Positions 51,786 to 63,179 of a DNA stretch of 64,000 nucleotides are shown piece by piece (the stretch's first letter is position 1; each line of letters starts with the position of its first letter). The position numbers and the translations under genes are program-made. The stretch is from Pleurotus ostreatus/Saccharomyces cerevisiae fusant. Taxonomy: Eukaryota; Opisthokonta. The stretch spans positions 1 through 64,000 of the forward strand of contig JAMQCK010000055.1 of the NCBI GenBank assembly GCA_024196135.1, read 5' to 3'. A model generated the notes under the pieces. It was not told where the DNA came from. It saw only the letters and a program-made list of their open reading frames with translations, and made no database searches.

Positions 51786-51873
51786 AGGCCCTGCCAGGGA
51801 TCGAACCTGGGTCACGGGAATACCGATAGTTCACAATCAGAATCCCGGGTGATAACCACTACACTACAGAGCC
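51786..51873 (-). tRNA. tRNA-Gln (anticodon CTG) with 16-nt intron, copy A
   Basis: Read on the minus strand: acceptor GGCTCTG pairs with CAGGGCC, anticodon stem CGGGA/TCCCG, T arm ACCAGG-like (CCAGG-TTCGATC-CCTGG), discriminator T. Between the anticodon-stem halves are 23 nt: TT-CTG-A, a 16-nt intron, then T38. Apart from the intron the sequence is identical to copy B at 55993. Confidence 0.88.
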
Positions 51874-53692
51874 ATGTACAAGGCCTCGTGCATAATGCTG
51901 TTATTGAGCTAGGACGTGGCCGGGACGCCGCTAGGATGTACGCGATCGAGGGGAACTGGAGCGGAACGACGCTGGGTTAGTGTATTGAGTCTTTCAACAT
52001 CGACCTTTGATTTGTGTGGGACCATGTACTATTGAGGAGTGATCTTCCTCTACTCTCAGGGTTATTGAGCGCGACTCGATGAACGGGGTGTATCTACGGT
52101 TCGCAAGTCGTCTGAGATGCAGAGCATGCGTGCGGCGGGAAGATGCGCAAGAACTTTTCCGCCCTTATAAACGGCGCGCAACGCTGTTCTGCGTCGGGAT
52201 GCCTCACTTGCGGATTCGAACAAGCTGAGGATATATGTCATATACAGGCAAGGGGGGTCGCTAAGAACCTCGAACGGCCTGAGCATCGCTCGGAGGGGTT
52301 GGCGCGTAGTCCACGACGCCCTGTGACAGGAAATCGGAGGGCCATGGGAGCTGGTTGCGAGTCACTCGAATGAAGGCGCTCGTCACCACCGAATGGATTT
52401 CCGCTGCAGTACCAATATGAGACGTGCACGAATATATGTCCTCAGATCCAATGTCGGTGGCCCAAGGAGGTGCAGTCGTCAGTGGCGTCGAGGTCGTTTT
52501 GACTGGCAGCGACGAGCAAGTGTCGAGGTAGACAACGAGCGAGGCGTCAAAGACGGCGGTGGCGCCAGGGCTGTCGATACATCATGGAGGAGCGAGGTAC
52601 TTAAGTACGAGGGATCGCTGAACTTGGATGAACGACTAGATCGACGTTCAGCTTGTGGGGTTTGGCGCCAAGTTTGGGTGGAAATGTCGGGTAGGACGGA
52701 CACCGCAGGAACACGTGCTGAGCCATGGACGAACTATCGGTGGACCCGCGCATGAGCGACGCCAGGCCAATGCGAGCCTTGTGCGGTGTTATCGACGGTT
52801 TGTGCGGGCCCGAGGAAGGAGGTCTGGGCCAAGACAGCGTTGAGACAGCGTACGTGCGGCGAGCAACGTGACACAAGACGCAGTGCGGTGGCGCTAGGCT
52901 GCGCGCGGCCGACGAGTATGCGCGACGTTGGCAGCGGCTCTAAGAAGGCATGAGGGTCGAGGAGGAAGTCGAGGGGGCAGCGGCGAATGCCGATACATCG
53001 TGTACTGTCACGTTTACGTCACGGTTCGTATTTTGAAGGCGTCACGCGCCCGGCTCTCCATCCTCCATCATGTCCCCACAACATAGCCCATTCACCTCAA
53101 ACATCCCAGTTCCCAGACCTGATTTTCGCGTCTTCCGAGCTCGTCTGAGCAGTAATTGTTCCGAGTATGCTGCTGACACGTGTTCTATACGTCGGGATTG
53201 ACAATGGCAGTGTATCGTCACTACCGAGCTCTAGCCCGTGCTTCGGTGCCTTGCAGCTCTTCTTGGGAGGATGAGTGGCTGAGAAGCGGATCATCATCAC
53301 GATGGCGAGGACGGCATCGGATGGAGCGGGTCGTATAAGACGCGCCATGGGGAGCACTCGTCTCCCTTCCCCCTCGTCCTCGCTCTCCCCGTACGACGAC
53401 TCAGACGGACCGAACGCAACCAGCCGCCAAGCATCTCGGTGCGGAAGCGACAAGTGAGCAACTCCGCAGACTATCAGACGCGAGACGCGCGACGCGATCC
53501 CGATCCCTGACGCGCCATCAGTACTGTGCGGGCGCGGCAACAAACTAGCTTTTGAGCCCGTCGTCCCCGCCTCGCTAGCTCCTTGCTTCCTCCCTCTTCC
53601 TCCCCCACCTCGGTTCCCCTCACGCTCTTTTTACACCTCCTACCCTCCCCTCCCCATCTCCTACTCCCCCGCCCACGCCTATCCTATCCACA
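51874..53692. other. 1.8-kb intergenic region
   Basis: Between tRNA-Gln copy A and hydrolase 2. Frames of up to 148 codons exist on both strands but are compositionally unconvincing. The last 100 bp are C/T-rich and form the leader of hydrolase 2. Confidence 0.5.
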
Positions 53693-55392
53693 ATGTCTAT
53701 CCGCGCCGCACTCACTGCGTCGCTCGCCCTTCCGGTGCTCGTCTCCGCCATCGACAGCCAGTGGCTGCAGTCGAGCTACCAGGGCGGGGAGAACCCGCCG
53801 GGCTGGCAGGAGGGCGACTCGGGCAACCAGACCGTCTTCCTCGCCGGGCAGGAGGACATCACCGGCACCAGCCAGCTCGACCACTGTCAGACGATCTTCA
53901 TCGGAAGCGCCGCGGTCGACGGCACGCCCGACGAGGGGTGGAAGCAGCTCCCGAACGTCGTCGGCTTCGACCTCCAGCGCCTCCCACTCGAGGGCTACGG
54001 CGACGCCGTGCTCCCCTACTTCGTCGAGCGCGGCAAGGACGCGGCGAACATCAAGCGCGTCGTGATCGCCCAGCCGGGGAAGCCGCGCGATGCCTGGTGC
54101 GTCCCGCTCAGCGTGCTTTCGTCAGTCCCGCCTTACTGACCCACCCGCCCTTAGGAAGTACGTCAACCTCCTCCGCAACTCGCTCATCTGCGCCGCCGCG
54201 GCGGACCAAGACCCGGTCAACATGGACGAGATCCTGCTCGCCGCGCCCGTGTGGCTGAACGACTACGACCAGAAGGCGGGTGCCGTCGGCGCGACGGATG
54301 TGTACTTCAAGTCCTCGCGCTGGTTTGAGGGCGGGATGTCATCGGGCCCGGGGGACACGGAGATCTCCAGTGTCACCGCGATGGACTTCCTCGTCGCGCA
54401 CTTCCTCGACGCGAGCGCGTTTCCCGCGGTCGAGCAGGTGGTGTCTGCGGGGCACAGTATGGGCGCGCAGTTCACGCAGCGGTACGCGCTGATGCGCGAT
54501 GCGGACGATAAGGACGACAAGCTGAGGTACTGGGTGGGCAACCCTGGATCATTGTGAGTGTTGTGTGCTTGTGGGGCGACGAGACGAGGTCGACGATGGG
54601 GAGCAATCTTTGTGCGTCGATGGGATCCGCGGTATGATGGATGGGGTTTGCGGCCGCGTCTTGGCCGAGGTTGCCACAAATCCGCCAAACCCGCGGATCA
54701 TCTCCCCATTGTTCTGCCTGATGACGACCCTGCACCCGTTATCGTTTACTGATTCACTCTACAGCGCCTGGCTCACGGAGGACCGCCCGAAAGAGATCAA
54801 CTCTGACTGCTCCGACTCGTACAACTCCTGGCCGTACGGCGGCCTCACCACGCACGCGCTCCACCCGTTTCCGAGCACCTTCAAGAAGGAGTTCAAGAAC
54901 AACTGGGATGGCGTGGTTGAGAGATACGTGAGTGCACACCATCATCGGCCCGGAAACCTCGTCCTAACCAACCCCCAGCGCGCCCGCTACATCCGCCACG
55001 CCCAAGGCCTCGCCGACAACGGCCCCGGCGACACCCACTGCGAAGCGCAAGCGCAGGGCGCCACACACCTCGAGCGCGGCCAGGGCTTCGAATCCATGCT
55101 GAACGCCATGTCCGGCGGCATGCCCGGGCGCACGAAGTTCGACTACATCGACGGCGTGTCGCACCAGGACTACCCGATGATGGCGGCGGAGGTGTCGCAG
55201 ACGCGGATCTTTCGGGAGGTGAATGGGCAGGATGACTCGGATAGTGGGGTGGATCCGGCCGCGGCGGGTGCGGGGGGGACGAGCTCGAAGAATGGGACGG
55301 CGGAGAGTCGGGAGAATGGGGCGGAGGGGCTGAGCGTGGCGCTGAAGGGGAGGGGGGTGGCGCTCTTTGCGGTGGGGGCGATGGTGGTGTGA
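53693..55392 (+). CDS. Secreted alpha/beta-hydrolase, probable GPI anchor, copy 2
   Basis: Paralog of the gene at 44362. Signal peptide to about VLVSAID, then WLQSSYQGGENPPGWQEGD, which is almost identical to copy 1. Nucleophile elbow VVSAGHSMGAQFTQRYALMR, RHAQGLADNGPGDTHCEAQA and the late His in GVSHQDYPMMA are all kept. The C-terminal region is Gly/Ser-rich and ends with a hydrophobic stretch (GRGVALFAVGAMVV), weaker than in copy 1 but still GPI-like. Three introns only (about 54094-54153, 54555-54764, 54928-54978). Flanked by two tRNA-Gln genes in opposite orientation, and its 3' end is duplicated at 56599. Substrate unknown. Confidence 0.82.
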
Positions 55393-55992
55393 GCTCGTTG
55401 CATCTACTCGCGTCTTCCGCTTTTCAGGTCCCATGCTCTCCTCGGTCTTTCCGGACTTTCCGACCCCCCCCCCAACACACACACCTCATGCCCGTCTATA
55501 TCCCCCATACCTATCCTCCACGCCTACCCACCCCCCACCACCCGCCTCCCCAGCACCTCCCTCACCCGAACACTACCAACCCCATACCATCATTTCCCTA
55601 CACATTCCTTAGACAGCATCGCTACGTTAGTCCTCTTTCCCCCTTCTATGACCGCTTATTTCCTTCCACCTAAGTTATACATTGTGTTGTCGCGGCTTCT
55701 TGGAACTTGAGCTTGGAATAAATACCCTCTGTCAATGTACGCAAGGCTTGGCTTGGTCCCTCGTCTTTGTCCTCCTTGGTTTTCTCTGTCAGGGTTTGGT
55801 TCATGACTCGTTTCTCCCTTCATGGGCGATTTGGGAAGGAGGGAGGGGGGCGAGGTGTGTAGGTGAGGATAGTGCTATCGTTTGGTGCCTGCGCATTTGT
55901 GGGTGAAGATGAGCGCCTGCACGATTGCGGATGAATGCATCTCAGTGGGCTGTGCTGATGGATCTTACCCACTAATTTGGGGGCTCATTCAT
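55393..55992. other. 3' flank of hydrolase 2
   Basis: C-rich 3' untranslated-like sequence; the part up to about 55745 is the source or sister of the duplicate at 56599-57025. An AATAAA lies near 55717. No separate gene. Confidence 0.5.
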
Positions 55993-56073
55993 GGCTCTGT
56001 AGTGTAGTGGTTATCACCCGGGATTCTGACTATGTGTATTCCCGTGACCCAGGTTCGATCCCTGGCAGGGCCT
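55993..56073 (+). tRNA. tRNA-Gln (anticodon CTG) with 9-nt intron, copy B
   Basis: Same 72-nt body as copy A: GGCTCTG acceptor, CGGGA/TCCCG anticodon stem, TT-CTG-A loop, discriminator T. The intron is CTATGTGTA, 9 nt, different in length and sequence from that of copy A. Confidence 0.9.
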
Positions 56074-56094
56074 GTGAAGAAAATTTGTTCACCA

Positions 56095-56100
56095 TTTTTT
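56095..56100 (+). terminator. Pol III terminator T6
   Basis: A T6 run 21 nt after the tRNA-Gln copy B end. Confidence 0.7.
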
Positions 56101-56598
56101 GCCACCTAGAAGGGTCGGAATTCGTCTGAACAAAGGCATGTGGAGCGGTTCCTCAGAGGTGCATCCCGAGATTTGCGAGAAGGGTGGCAATTGTACCTGG
56201 CGGCGACCGTCGCGCTGGTATATTTGCTGATTCCGTTCACATAAGTTAGAGGGCATGCCCAAAAAGAGCTCGAAGAACAGGGCGTATATTTACGAGAAGA
56301 ACGAAACACGAGTGCAGGGGTCAGCGAGATAAACATAGATTGAAGGTGAGGTGGCTCGTCGTGCGGATCAGTGAGGAGGGATCGCCGACCTGACAAGGGC
56401 CCTTGGCTAACGATGGAACGATTCCTTCGGGAGAGGTGGCGAGTCCTCGGATTGGGGAGAAGATAAATCATTGGCCAGTCCTCAATTCAAAGGACCGTCG
56501 AAGGCTAACAGGGGAGGTCGCATCGGCGTTCGGCCATGCGAGCCTGGGGCGACGACGCCACGGTCAGTGCCCAACGCGATGCTCCGACGCACCCGCGT
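56101..56598. other. Intergenic region
   Basis: No gene recognised between the tRNA terminator and the duplicated hydrolase fragment. Confidence 0.5.
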
Positions 56599-57025
56599 GA
56601 GAATGGGGCGGAGGGGTTGGCTGTGGCGCTGGAGGGGATGGGGGTGGCGCTTTTTGCGGTGGGGAGGATGGTGGTTTGCGCTCGTTCTTCACTGTTTATC
56701 TCCTCTCGCTTGTACCCCTTGCATCTCTTCCAGACCGTCGACCCCTTTCCTCCACGACCTCATCCATCTCATGCATGTGCACCGTGTTCAATTGCCATAC
56801 GCCTGCCCGTTCCCCTACCACCCGAGCGCTACCAACTCCATACTATCGTTTCCCTATACACTCTTTAGACAGCATGAACTTCGCTACCTTCTCCCTCTAC
56901 CATCGCCTCCTTCCCCTTTAGTTTCCCCACTTCCGCTCTATTGTCCTCCCTCTAGATTTATACATTGTGTTGTTACGGCCCAGCTTCTTGGAATCTCGGT
57001 TTGTCAATGGAATACCCTGTACGCG
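56599..57025 (+). pseudogene. Duplicated 3' end of hydrolase 2
   Basis: About 430 bp matching 55312-55745: the last 24 codons and the 3' flank of hydrolase 2. It encodes RENGAEGLAVALEGMGVALF against RENGAEGLSVALKGRGVALF in the parent, but the parental stop is lost. Downstream similarity continues through CTTTAGACAGCAT and TTATACATTGTGTTGT to AATACCCT. Nothing of the catalytic part is present, so it is a relic. Confidence 0.85.
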
Positions 57026-57364
57026 AGTCCCTCATAGGGCTGTGAATATGTTTTCATGAGGACCTCCAGTGATGTGATGCAAAGAACAAGAACTTCCTAA
57101 AGCGTATGTCTCAGGTATGTTTGCCTCCGAAATGAGCTCCCACGTGATGATGCCGTCGCGTCGAGGGACGCGTTCCGGCCGTGGCGTTCTTCTCGTTCGG
57201 CGCCTGTCATCTGCCTGCTCGGCATTCCCAGCCCTCATCGATGTTCTTTGGGCGTGGATACTAGGATCGATACCTGGACGGAATATTCAGTGGGGACCTG
57301 CATATAAGACGGAACCTCTGTTGAAGTCGGTTTATCACGACTTGTTTGGTGGTGAACACTGAGG
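57026..57364. other. Promoter region of the RdRP gene
   Basis: About 340 bp without a gene between the duplicated fragment and the first RdRP exon. Confidence 0.45.
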
Positions 57365-60300
57365 ATGGCGGCGAAGAAGCATAAGGTGCGCCGGCGTGTT
57401 CCCTTTCCAGTACGTGAGATTGTGGCTGACAGAACCTGTCAAGAGCTACGACTCGGACGACGAGTTCGACGATCTTGATGATCCGCCTGGATTCTGGCAG
57501 GAGGCGTCCCAGCTCTCTGCGGTCTGGGAGGATTCGTTCGATGTACTAGGTGCGTCGTGAAATACGCTCCTCCCTACTTTTGACTGACTAGTGTCGAAGC
57601 TACTAGTCCCGACAAGTCAAAGGGCGCGAGTCGCAAGGCGGCTACCCCTACCACGGTATCGTGCCCGCCGGCAGTCAACTCGCGTAAAGCTACCCCGCCC
57701 AAGCCGGTACCCACTCATGCGCCTTACCGGTACAGCACCCAACCGCTCAGCGCGTCAGTGAGTACCCCTCAGCATGCGGATGCCGGGACCTCCGATAGCA
57801 CCAAGGCCGCCGCAAGCCTTCCTCGCCCATCGAAGCGGGCGACCGTACCCATCCCCTACCGCTCCAGCGCCTCGCAGAAGCCCATCCCCTTCTCGCGTCC
57901 CCTTCCGCGTGCGGATGCCGACGCACCGGACCGCTCGAAGGCTGGCGTGTCCGAGCGTAAGCAGACCGGCACGAATACCACTGCCAGCGCCCCCCTGCGC
58001 GCTAGCGGAAGCACTACCTCTCATATCGGCGGCTCGAGCGCGGCAGAGTCCGCGCAGAGCCGCCGCATCGCGGCGATGACTCGCTCGATCTCGGCGTGTG
58101 CGTGCTTACCTCTTTCATAACCCCGAGCGCTGACGCTGATGTTCATGCTCTGCTAGATGCATTCTCGCAGTCGGCTCTGGCTGCAGACTCGTCTGACGAT
58201 GAACGCGTGGTGCATGCCCCGAGCGCGACAGCGCCACCGAAGGCGTCGAGCAGTCGTCGCATACAGGCGATGGCGGAAAGCATCTCTGCGGGTGCGTCGT
58301 TCCTCTGCCCAATCAAGCATGGTGGCCTAACGTCGCTTCCAGCCTTTCCCAGACGTGGTACCCCTTCTCCTCCAGTGAGGCCCGTATCTCGTGAGGCGAG
58401 CTCGACTCCGACATCGTCAGCACCAAAGCGGGCACCATACCAGCGCGCAACGCAAGAATCATCGGCGACCGCGCCTCCGCGCGCGTCTCTCTCGCGCTCC
58501 GTGAGCAAGTGGGCAGTAGGGACTTGGCAAGCAGCGGCGCCATCCGACCAGCGTACTCCCGCACCCGGCCAACGACCCCCCGAACCTGGCGAGCGCGCTC
58601 CTGTACCCAGCTTGCAGGCGCCCATACCTGGCGAGTACGCCACCATACCAAGTCAGCGCCCCCTCGCACGCACGGACTCCATGTCGAGCGAGTCCTCGTG
58701 GGTTTCCACATGTCCGCCGTCGCCTGTGTTCGACAGCTATCCCTCGCGGAGTACGACGATGGAATCGATCGACCCGGATATGCCTGCGCCGGCGAAGCGC
58801 AGCTCGACAGTGGCGGATTCGAGCAGTTCGACAGCAGCAGACTCGAGAAGTACAACGGCAGAACCGAGCAGTGGCAAGCGACTTTGGACTGATGCGCCGC
58901 ATATCTCGAGCTCGCCGAGGACGGAGTCGGATGTGACGATACTTGCTCCGGAGCAGCCGCGTGTCGTGCCCGCGCGTACCTCACGCCCAACTCCGCACAT
59001 GCTAGCGGATGACGGGGACCCGGACCCGAATCTGGCTCTCCCTGAGGGCACGACGACGCGTCCGATGGTCTTCGAGCCGCCCAAGAGCGTGCCTCAAAAT
59101 GTCCTGCCCCTCAGCCAACTATTCGGCGGACGCCTCACCAAGGACCTGACACCCGTCATCATCGCACACGACCGTCAAGCGCAAGCCGTCATGGACTCGA
59201 TGGACGTCCCATGGGGCATCCAGTACGAGCTCGCCCGCGGCGTCCTCGGCGGAGACTGGTCCTGGTCAGACGTCACCCGCGAGCGCCTACTCGCCCTCCG
59301 CGCCCTCGCGCCCGACACGCCCGCCCTCACCAACGAGCGCCACGCGCCGCGCGTCCGCGAGGCCCTGCTCGGCAAGCACGGCGCGCGCTCGCCCAAGACC
59401 ACCCGCGTCGCCGCCTTCCGCGAGCTCGACCTCGAGCAGGCGGCGCGTGTCGAGGGTAAGGGGCGCGGCTTAGGCCTCATGGGCCCCTGGGAGGAGCAGG
59501 GCAGCGCGGAGGACTATTTTGGCGGGAAGATTCAGCAGGTGGTGAGGCTGACGCGGGAGGGGGGAGAGAAGGGGAAGGGGGCATTCAGCTTTTGGCTGCT
59601 GCCGATGCAGGCGCAGAGGCGGTCGTATCGGCTGGCGAGGAGGTTGGGGTCGAGGAGGATTTTGCAGGTGAGGTTGGATAAGGAGTATGGGAATAAGAAT
59701 GGTGGGAAGGATAAGGGGAAGGAGGGCGAGGAAGAAGCAGAGGTGGGCGTGGCGGAGTTCCTCGCCCAGAGCAAGTTCGTGCTGTGTGGGCGCGTGTTCG
59801 TGCCGTATGCGAGCAAGGACGGGAGTGCGTATTTAGTGGAGGTGGATGAGGATCATGAGAGGAAGGCGAGGGTGGGGTGTGGGGATCAGTATAGGCTGTC
59901 GCTGGAGAAGCTCATCGAGTCGGAGAATCCGTGGGTGATGAATTGTAATCAGGTGGGTGGATGCGATGCTAAGGGTGGAGCGATCTTTGGCTGATGATGC
60001 TGGATAGCCTATAACGAAGTGGGTGACCAGGTTCTCACTGTCGTTCTCTACGTCCCTCCCTGCGGTCGAGTTCGCCGAGGAGAATATGTTCCTTATCGAG
60101 GACGAGTGTGAGTCGTCTTCAGTCCTCCTAAGTATCGCGCTCAGATAATTGATCCTGTCCTGCGCAGACGCCACGGGCTGGGATCGTTCCTCTGGCTCCC
60201 CACCCGCCGAACAGACCATGACCGACGGCTGTGGCTTCATCAACCGCGCGGCCCTCACCGACATCGGTCGCCGCTTCTCCCTGCAACACGGCATGCCCAC

Positions 60301-62691
60301 TGCCGTGCAAGGACGCGTCGCCGGCGCAAAGGGCATGTTCCTCCTACACCCTTACGACAAGCACCCGGAACCGAGGGTGTGGATCCGCGACTCGCAGAAC
60401 AAGATCAAGCTCCCTAAGCTGGAGAGGTGGCATCGGATTCTGGACTTGTTGAAGTTTGCGCAGCAGGTCAGTGGGATTTGATAGTCGTGTTCTATGTGAC
60501 ACTGACAATCCTTACTATGCAGCCGAACCCCGAAGGCTTCGACCTCTCCGAGCAGGCCGTGCTCAACCTCTCCCACAACGGTGTCCAAACCGAGGACTTT
60601 ACCATCCTCGCCCAAAACGGCCTCCGCGAGCGCGCCGCGCCGCTCCTCGACTGGAAGCAACCCGCCGGCGCGCTCTGGAAGGCCGTGAGCGACATCGGGA
60701 ACGTCACTGGTTCGCGTCGCGTACGCGGGAGCCAGGTCATGCATAGGCTTGTAAGCGGGTATCGGCAGACGGGTGTGGACGAGGATCTGCCGACGGGAGA
60801 TGAGGACCAGTTGGAGGCAGCGTTGACAGGGCGGGATCCGTATAGTGGGGGTGAGTGGATGGCCAGGAATGAGCTGTGGCAGGGGTGGCTGAAAGTGACG
60901 GTTGCAGCTCCGAGATCAGTCCACGAGCAGGTTGTCGAGATGCTCCAGGCGGGGTTCAAGCCGCAGGAGTGCGAGTACCTGCGCATCAAGATGAAGAAGG
61001 TGCTCGACATGGTCTGCCAGTCCGCGGTGGAGGACTACCGGGTGCCGGTGCCGGACTCGAGGGGGCTGAATGCTTTTGTGGTTCCCGGTGAGTAGCGATG
61101 AGTTCGGTGGGCTTATGGAAGTGATGTTGACGGGGAATTGTGCAGACCCGCTCGGCGTGCTGAATGAGGACGAGATATTCTACATGCCGTCGCCGTCGTT
61201 CATGGATCCGAAGGAGCAGGTCATGGTACAGGCCGTGGAAGGCGAAGTTATCGTGAGTTTTTTGCCCCTCTATGTTTTGGCCGACTGCTGACAATCTGCC
61301 AAGGTCGGTCGGTGAGTATGCTCCTCAGAAGTGAAGATTGCGATACTCAGAGTTCCTGCAAGTTACCCCATCCGCCTGCCGTCTGACCTGAGGAAGGTGA
61401 AGGCTGTCAATCGCCCTGCTTTGCATCAGTACACGAATGTGATCATCGTGCCCACGGTCGGCGAGCGCTCGCTAGTCAGTCTGCTATCCGGCGGTGGTAC
61501 GTGTTCTGCTAGATCAGTTACTGCACTCGCTCACCTACCCATACAGACTGCGACGGAGGTGCGCTAAACCCAATGCCCATACTTTCACGGTTCTGACTCT
61601 CCCTCGCGCAGACATCCTCTTCATGCTCCGCGGCATCTTCACCAAAAACTTCGTCAACCGCCCCTACTCCGAGCCCACGCCCGACTTCATGACGCGCAAC
61701 TTCGAGAAGGAACGCGAGACCATCGCCGACTTCTGCGGTCGGGTCTCCCAGTACGGCTCGCACGCGGAGAAGCAGGCCGCGCTCGCGCGGGTGTTCCTGG
61801 CGGAGCTGGGGGACTCGAAGGTGGGGATCTATAGCATGTACCATGATATGGCGATCGCGGAGCATGGGTATGGGGCGCCGGAGACGGTGAGGATTGCGCA
61901 TATGTGGGTGGTTTTGTGATGAGTATATTGTGAGGGGGAGGTTGATGAAAATGTGCAGGTTCAACACCCTCCTCGACGCGAAGAAGACGGGTGTGCGGGT
62001 GAAGCCCCACGTGCTGGTCGAGGATATGAAGAGATACAAAGGAGAGGTCGCGGAAACCAAGAAGCCGCACGTCCTACGCGCCCTCCGCTCCGTCGCGCGT
62101 CAGACAAAAGGCGAGGTTCTGAGCGAGTTCGCCCAGATGTCAGCCAGCACATCCGACGCGCCCGACGCCAACCTTCTCGAGCCTCGCAGGCGATGTCTGT
62201 CCGTCCCCTGCTTGGCCGACGAGGTCGCTGTCCTCGATGCGCACGTGCAGGCGATTCATGCAGAGTGGCTGGACAAGCTGCACGGGCCAGAGCAGGCGTG
62301 GAAGTTACCCGGCCATATCGAGCTCGACGAGCCGCAGAAGAAGAAGAAAAAGAAGCGGAAGCCGGGCGAGGCGAAGGAGGACGACATGCTTGTGGTGACG
62401 CGCGCGTTTGCGAGCGTGCGGAATGAGGAGCGGTATACGAATGGCGGGGAGGAGGATAACCTCCAACTGCTGCGCGCGACGGGCGCGCTGGACGCGGTGC
62501 TGGCGTCGTGCGCGTATACGGCGAGGCCGGCGGGCTATTATGCCTTCACGGTCGCGTTTGGCGAGTTATGCAGGGCGAAGGCGAAGGCGGTGGGCGATGT
62601 GGCGTGCATTAGGACGGTGGACGAGGTGAAGACGATTCCGTCATCAGCGTTGCCGTACTTGATGGGCGAGGATGAGGATGACGGGTGGTAG
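57365..62691 (+). CDS. RNA-dependent RNA polymerase (RNA silencing type)
   Basis: Cellular RdRP of the QDE-1/RDR class, which makes double-stranded RNA for Dicer in RNA silencing. A 21-nt first exon (MAAKKHK) is joined over a 58-nt intron to SYDSDDEFDDLDDPPGFWQE. Roughly 450 Ser/Pro-rich residues follow. The polymerase part begins near MDVPWGIQYELARGVLGG and includes MTDGCGFINRAAL, VPDPLGVLNEDEIF and VGRVPASYPIRLPSDLRKVK. The double-barrel catalytic loop reads SLLSGGDCDGDILFM; its three Asp residues are those of the family's DxDGD motif. That core is encoded by a 12-nt exon (61547-61558). LDAKKTG replaces the usual DFPKTG. The C-terminus has a Lys-run (EPQKKKKKKRK) and ends DEDDGW. About 15 introns inferred. 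The central Cys of DCDGD is unusual, but all catalytic Asp are present. Confidence 0.88.
61547..61558 (+). other. 12-nt microexon carrying the RdRP catalytic core
   Basis: ACTGCGACGGAG lies between introns 61497-61546 (50 nt) and 61559-61611 (53 nt), both GT-AG. Each intron interrupts an Asp codon after its first base (G|AC), so the exon encodes the core of DCDGD with both outer Asp codons split. Confidence 0.82.
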
Positions 62692-63179
62692 GTGGTGGTA
62701 GAAGGTGGGAAGTGGGAGGTGGTAAGCTGTGAAGGTGTGGATGTGATCTTCGGCCATTTGTGATTCGAAGCGAGGCGATGCATCTTTCTCTCGCGATCTC
62801 TTTGTACTGTAGCTTGGATATCAGGATGGAATCTCAATGTACAATATCATACTTCGATGGAATTTAGAAAGTACGACTTCAGGGCACGCAGCAGCAGTCC
62901 ATCCCTCTCAAATGCAGCGACACCGGCCTCTGTAGCGCGCTTATTGCCCAATGACATCACCGAATCCTTGGGCGCCTAATTCGCGATCGATGTATACGCA
63001 GAGCATTGCAGGTCGGAATCTGGAGCCTTGAGAGTGCGAAAGTCGTACTCATCCTGACATGGCCTTATTCACGCCAAAACGCTTGCGAAAACCCGGCAGT
63101 GCGAATTATATTGGTACAATATTTGGCTTCAGTCCATGTAGTCTTCCCTCTCTATCGATGTCTATCCACGACCCGGGGC
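62692..63179. other. Intergenic region between convergent genes
   Basis: Shared 3' flank of RdRP and of the small protein gene. No gene seen. Confidence 0.5.

Noticed and set aside
52393..52755. 120-codon plus-strand frame between tRNA-Gln and hydrolase 2
   Set aside because: Charged, Arg-rich composition typical of random GC-rich sequence; no motif.
51786..56073. Mobile element with tRNA-derived ends enclosing hydrolase 2
   Set aside because: There is no integrase, transposase or target-site duplication visible; the inverted tRNAs are reported as an arrangement only.
61497..61611. RdRP catalytic motif destroyed by frameshift
   Set aside because: At first sight the DxDGD motif is missing from the continuous frame. 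The microexon model with two standard GT-AG introns restores it precisely, so I do not call the gene broken.
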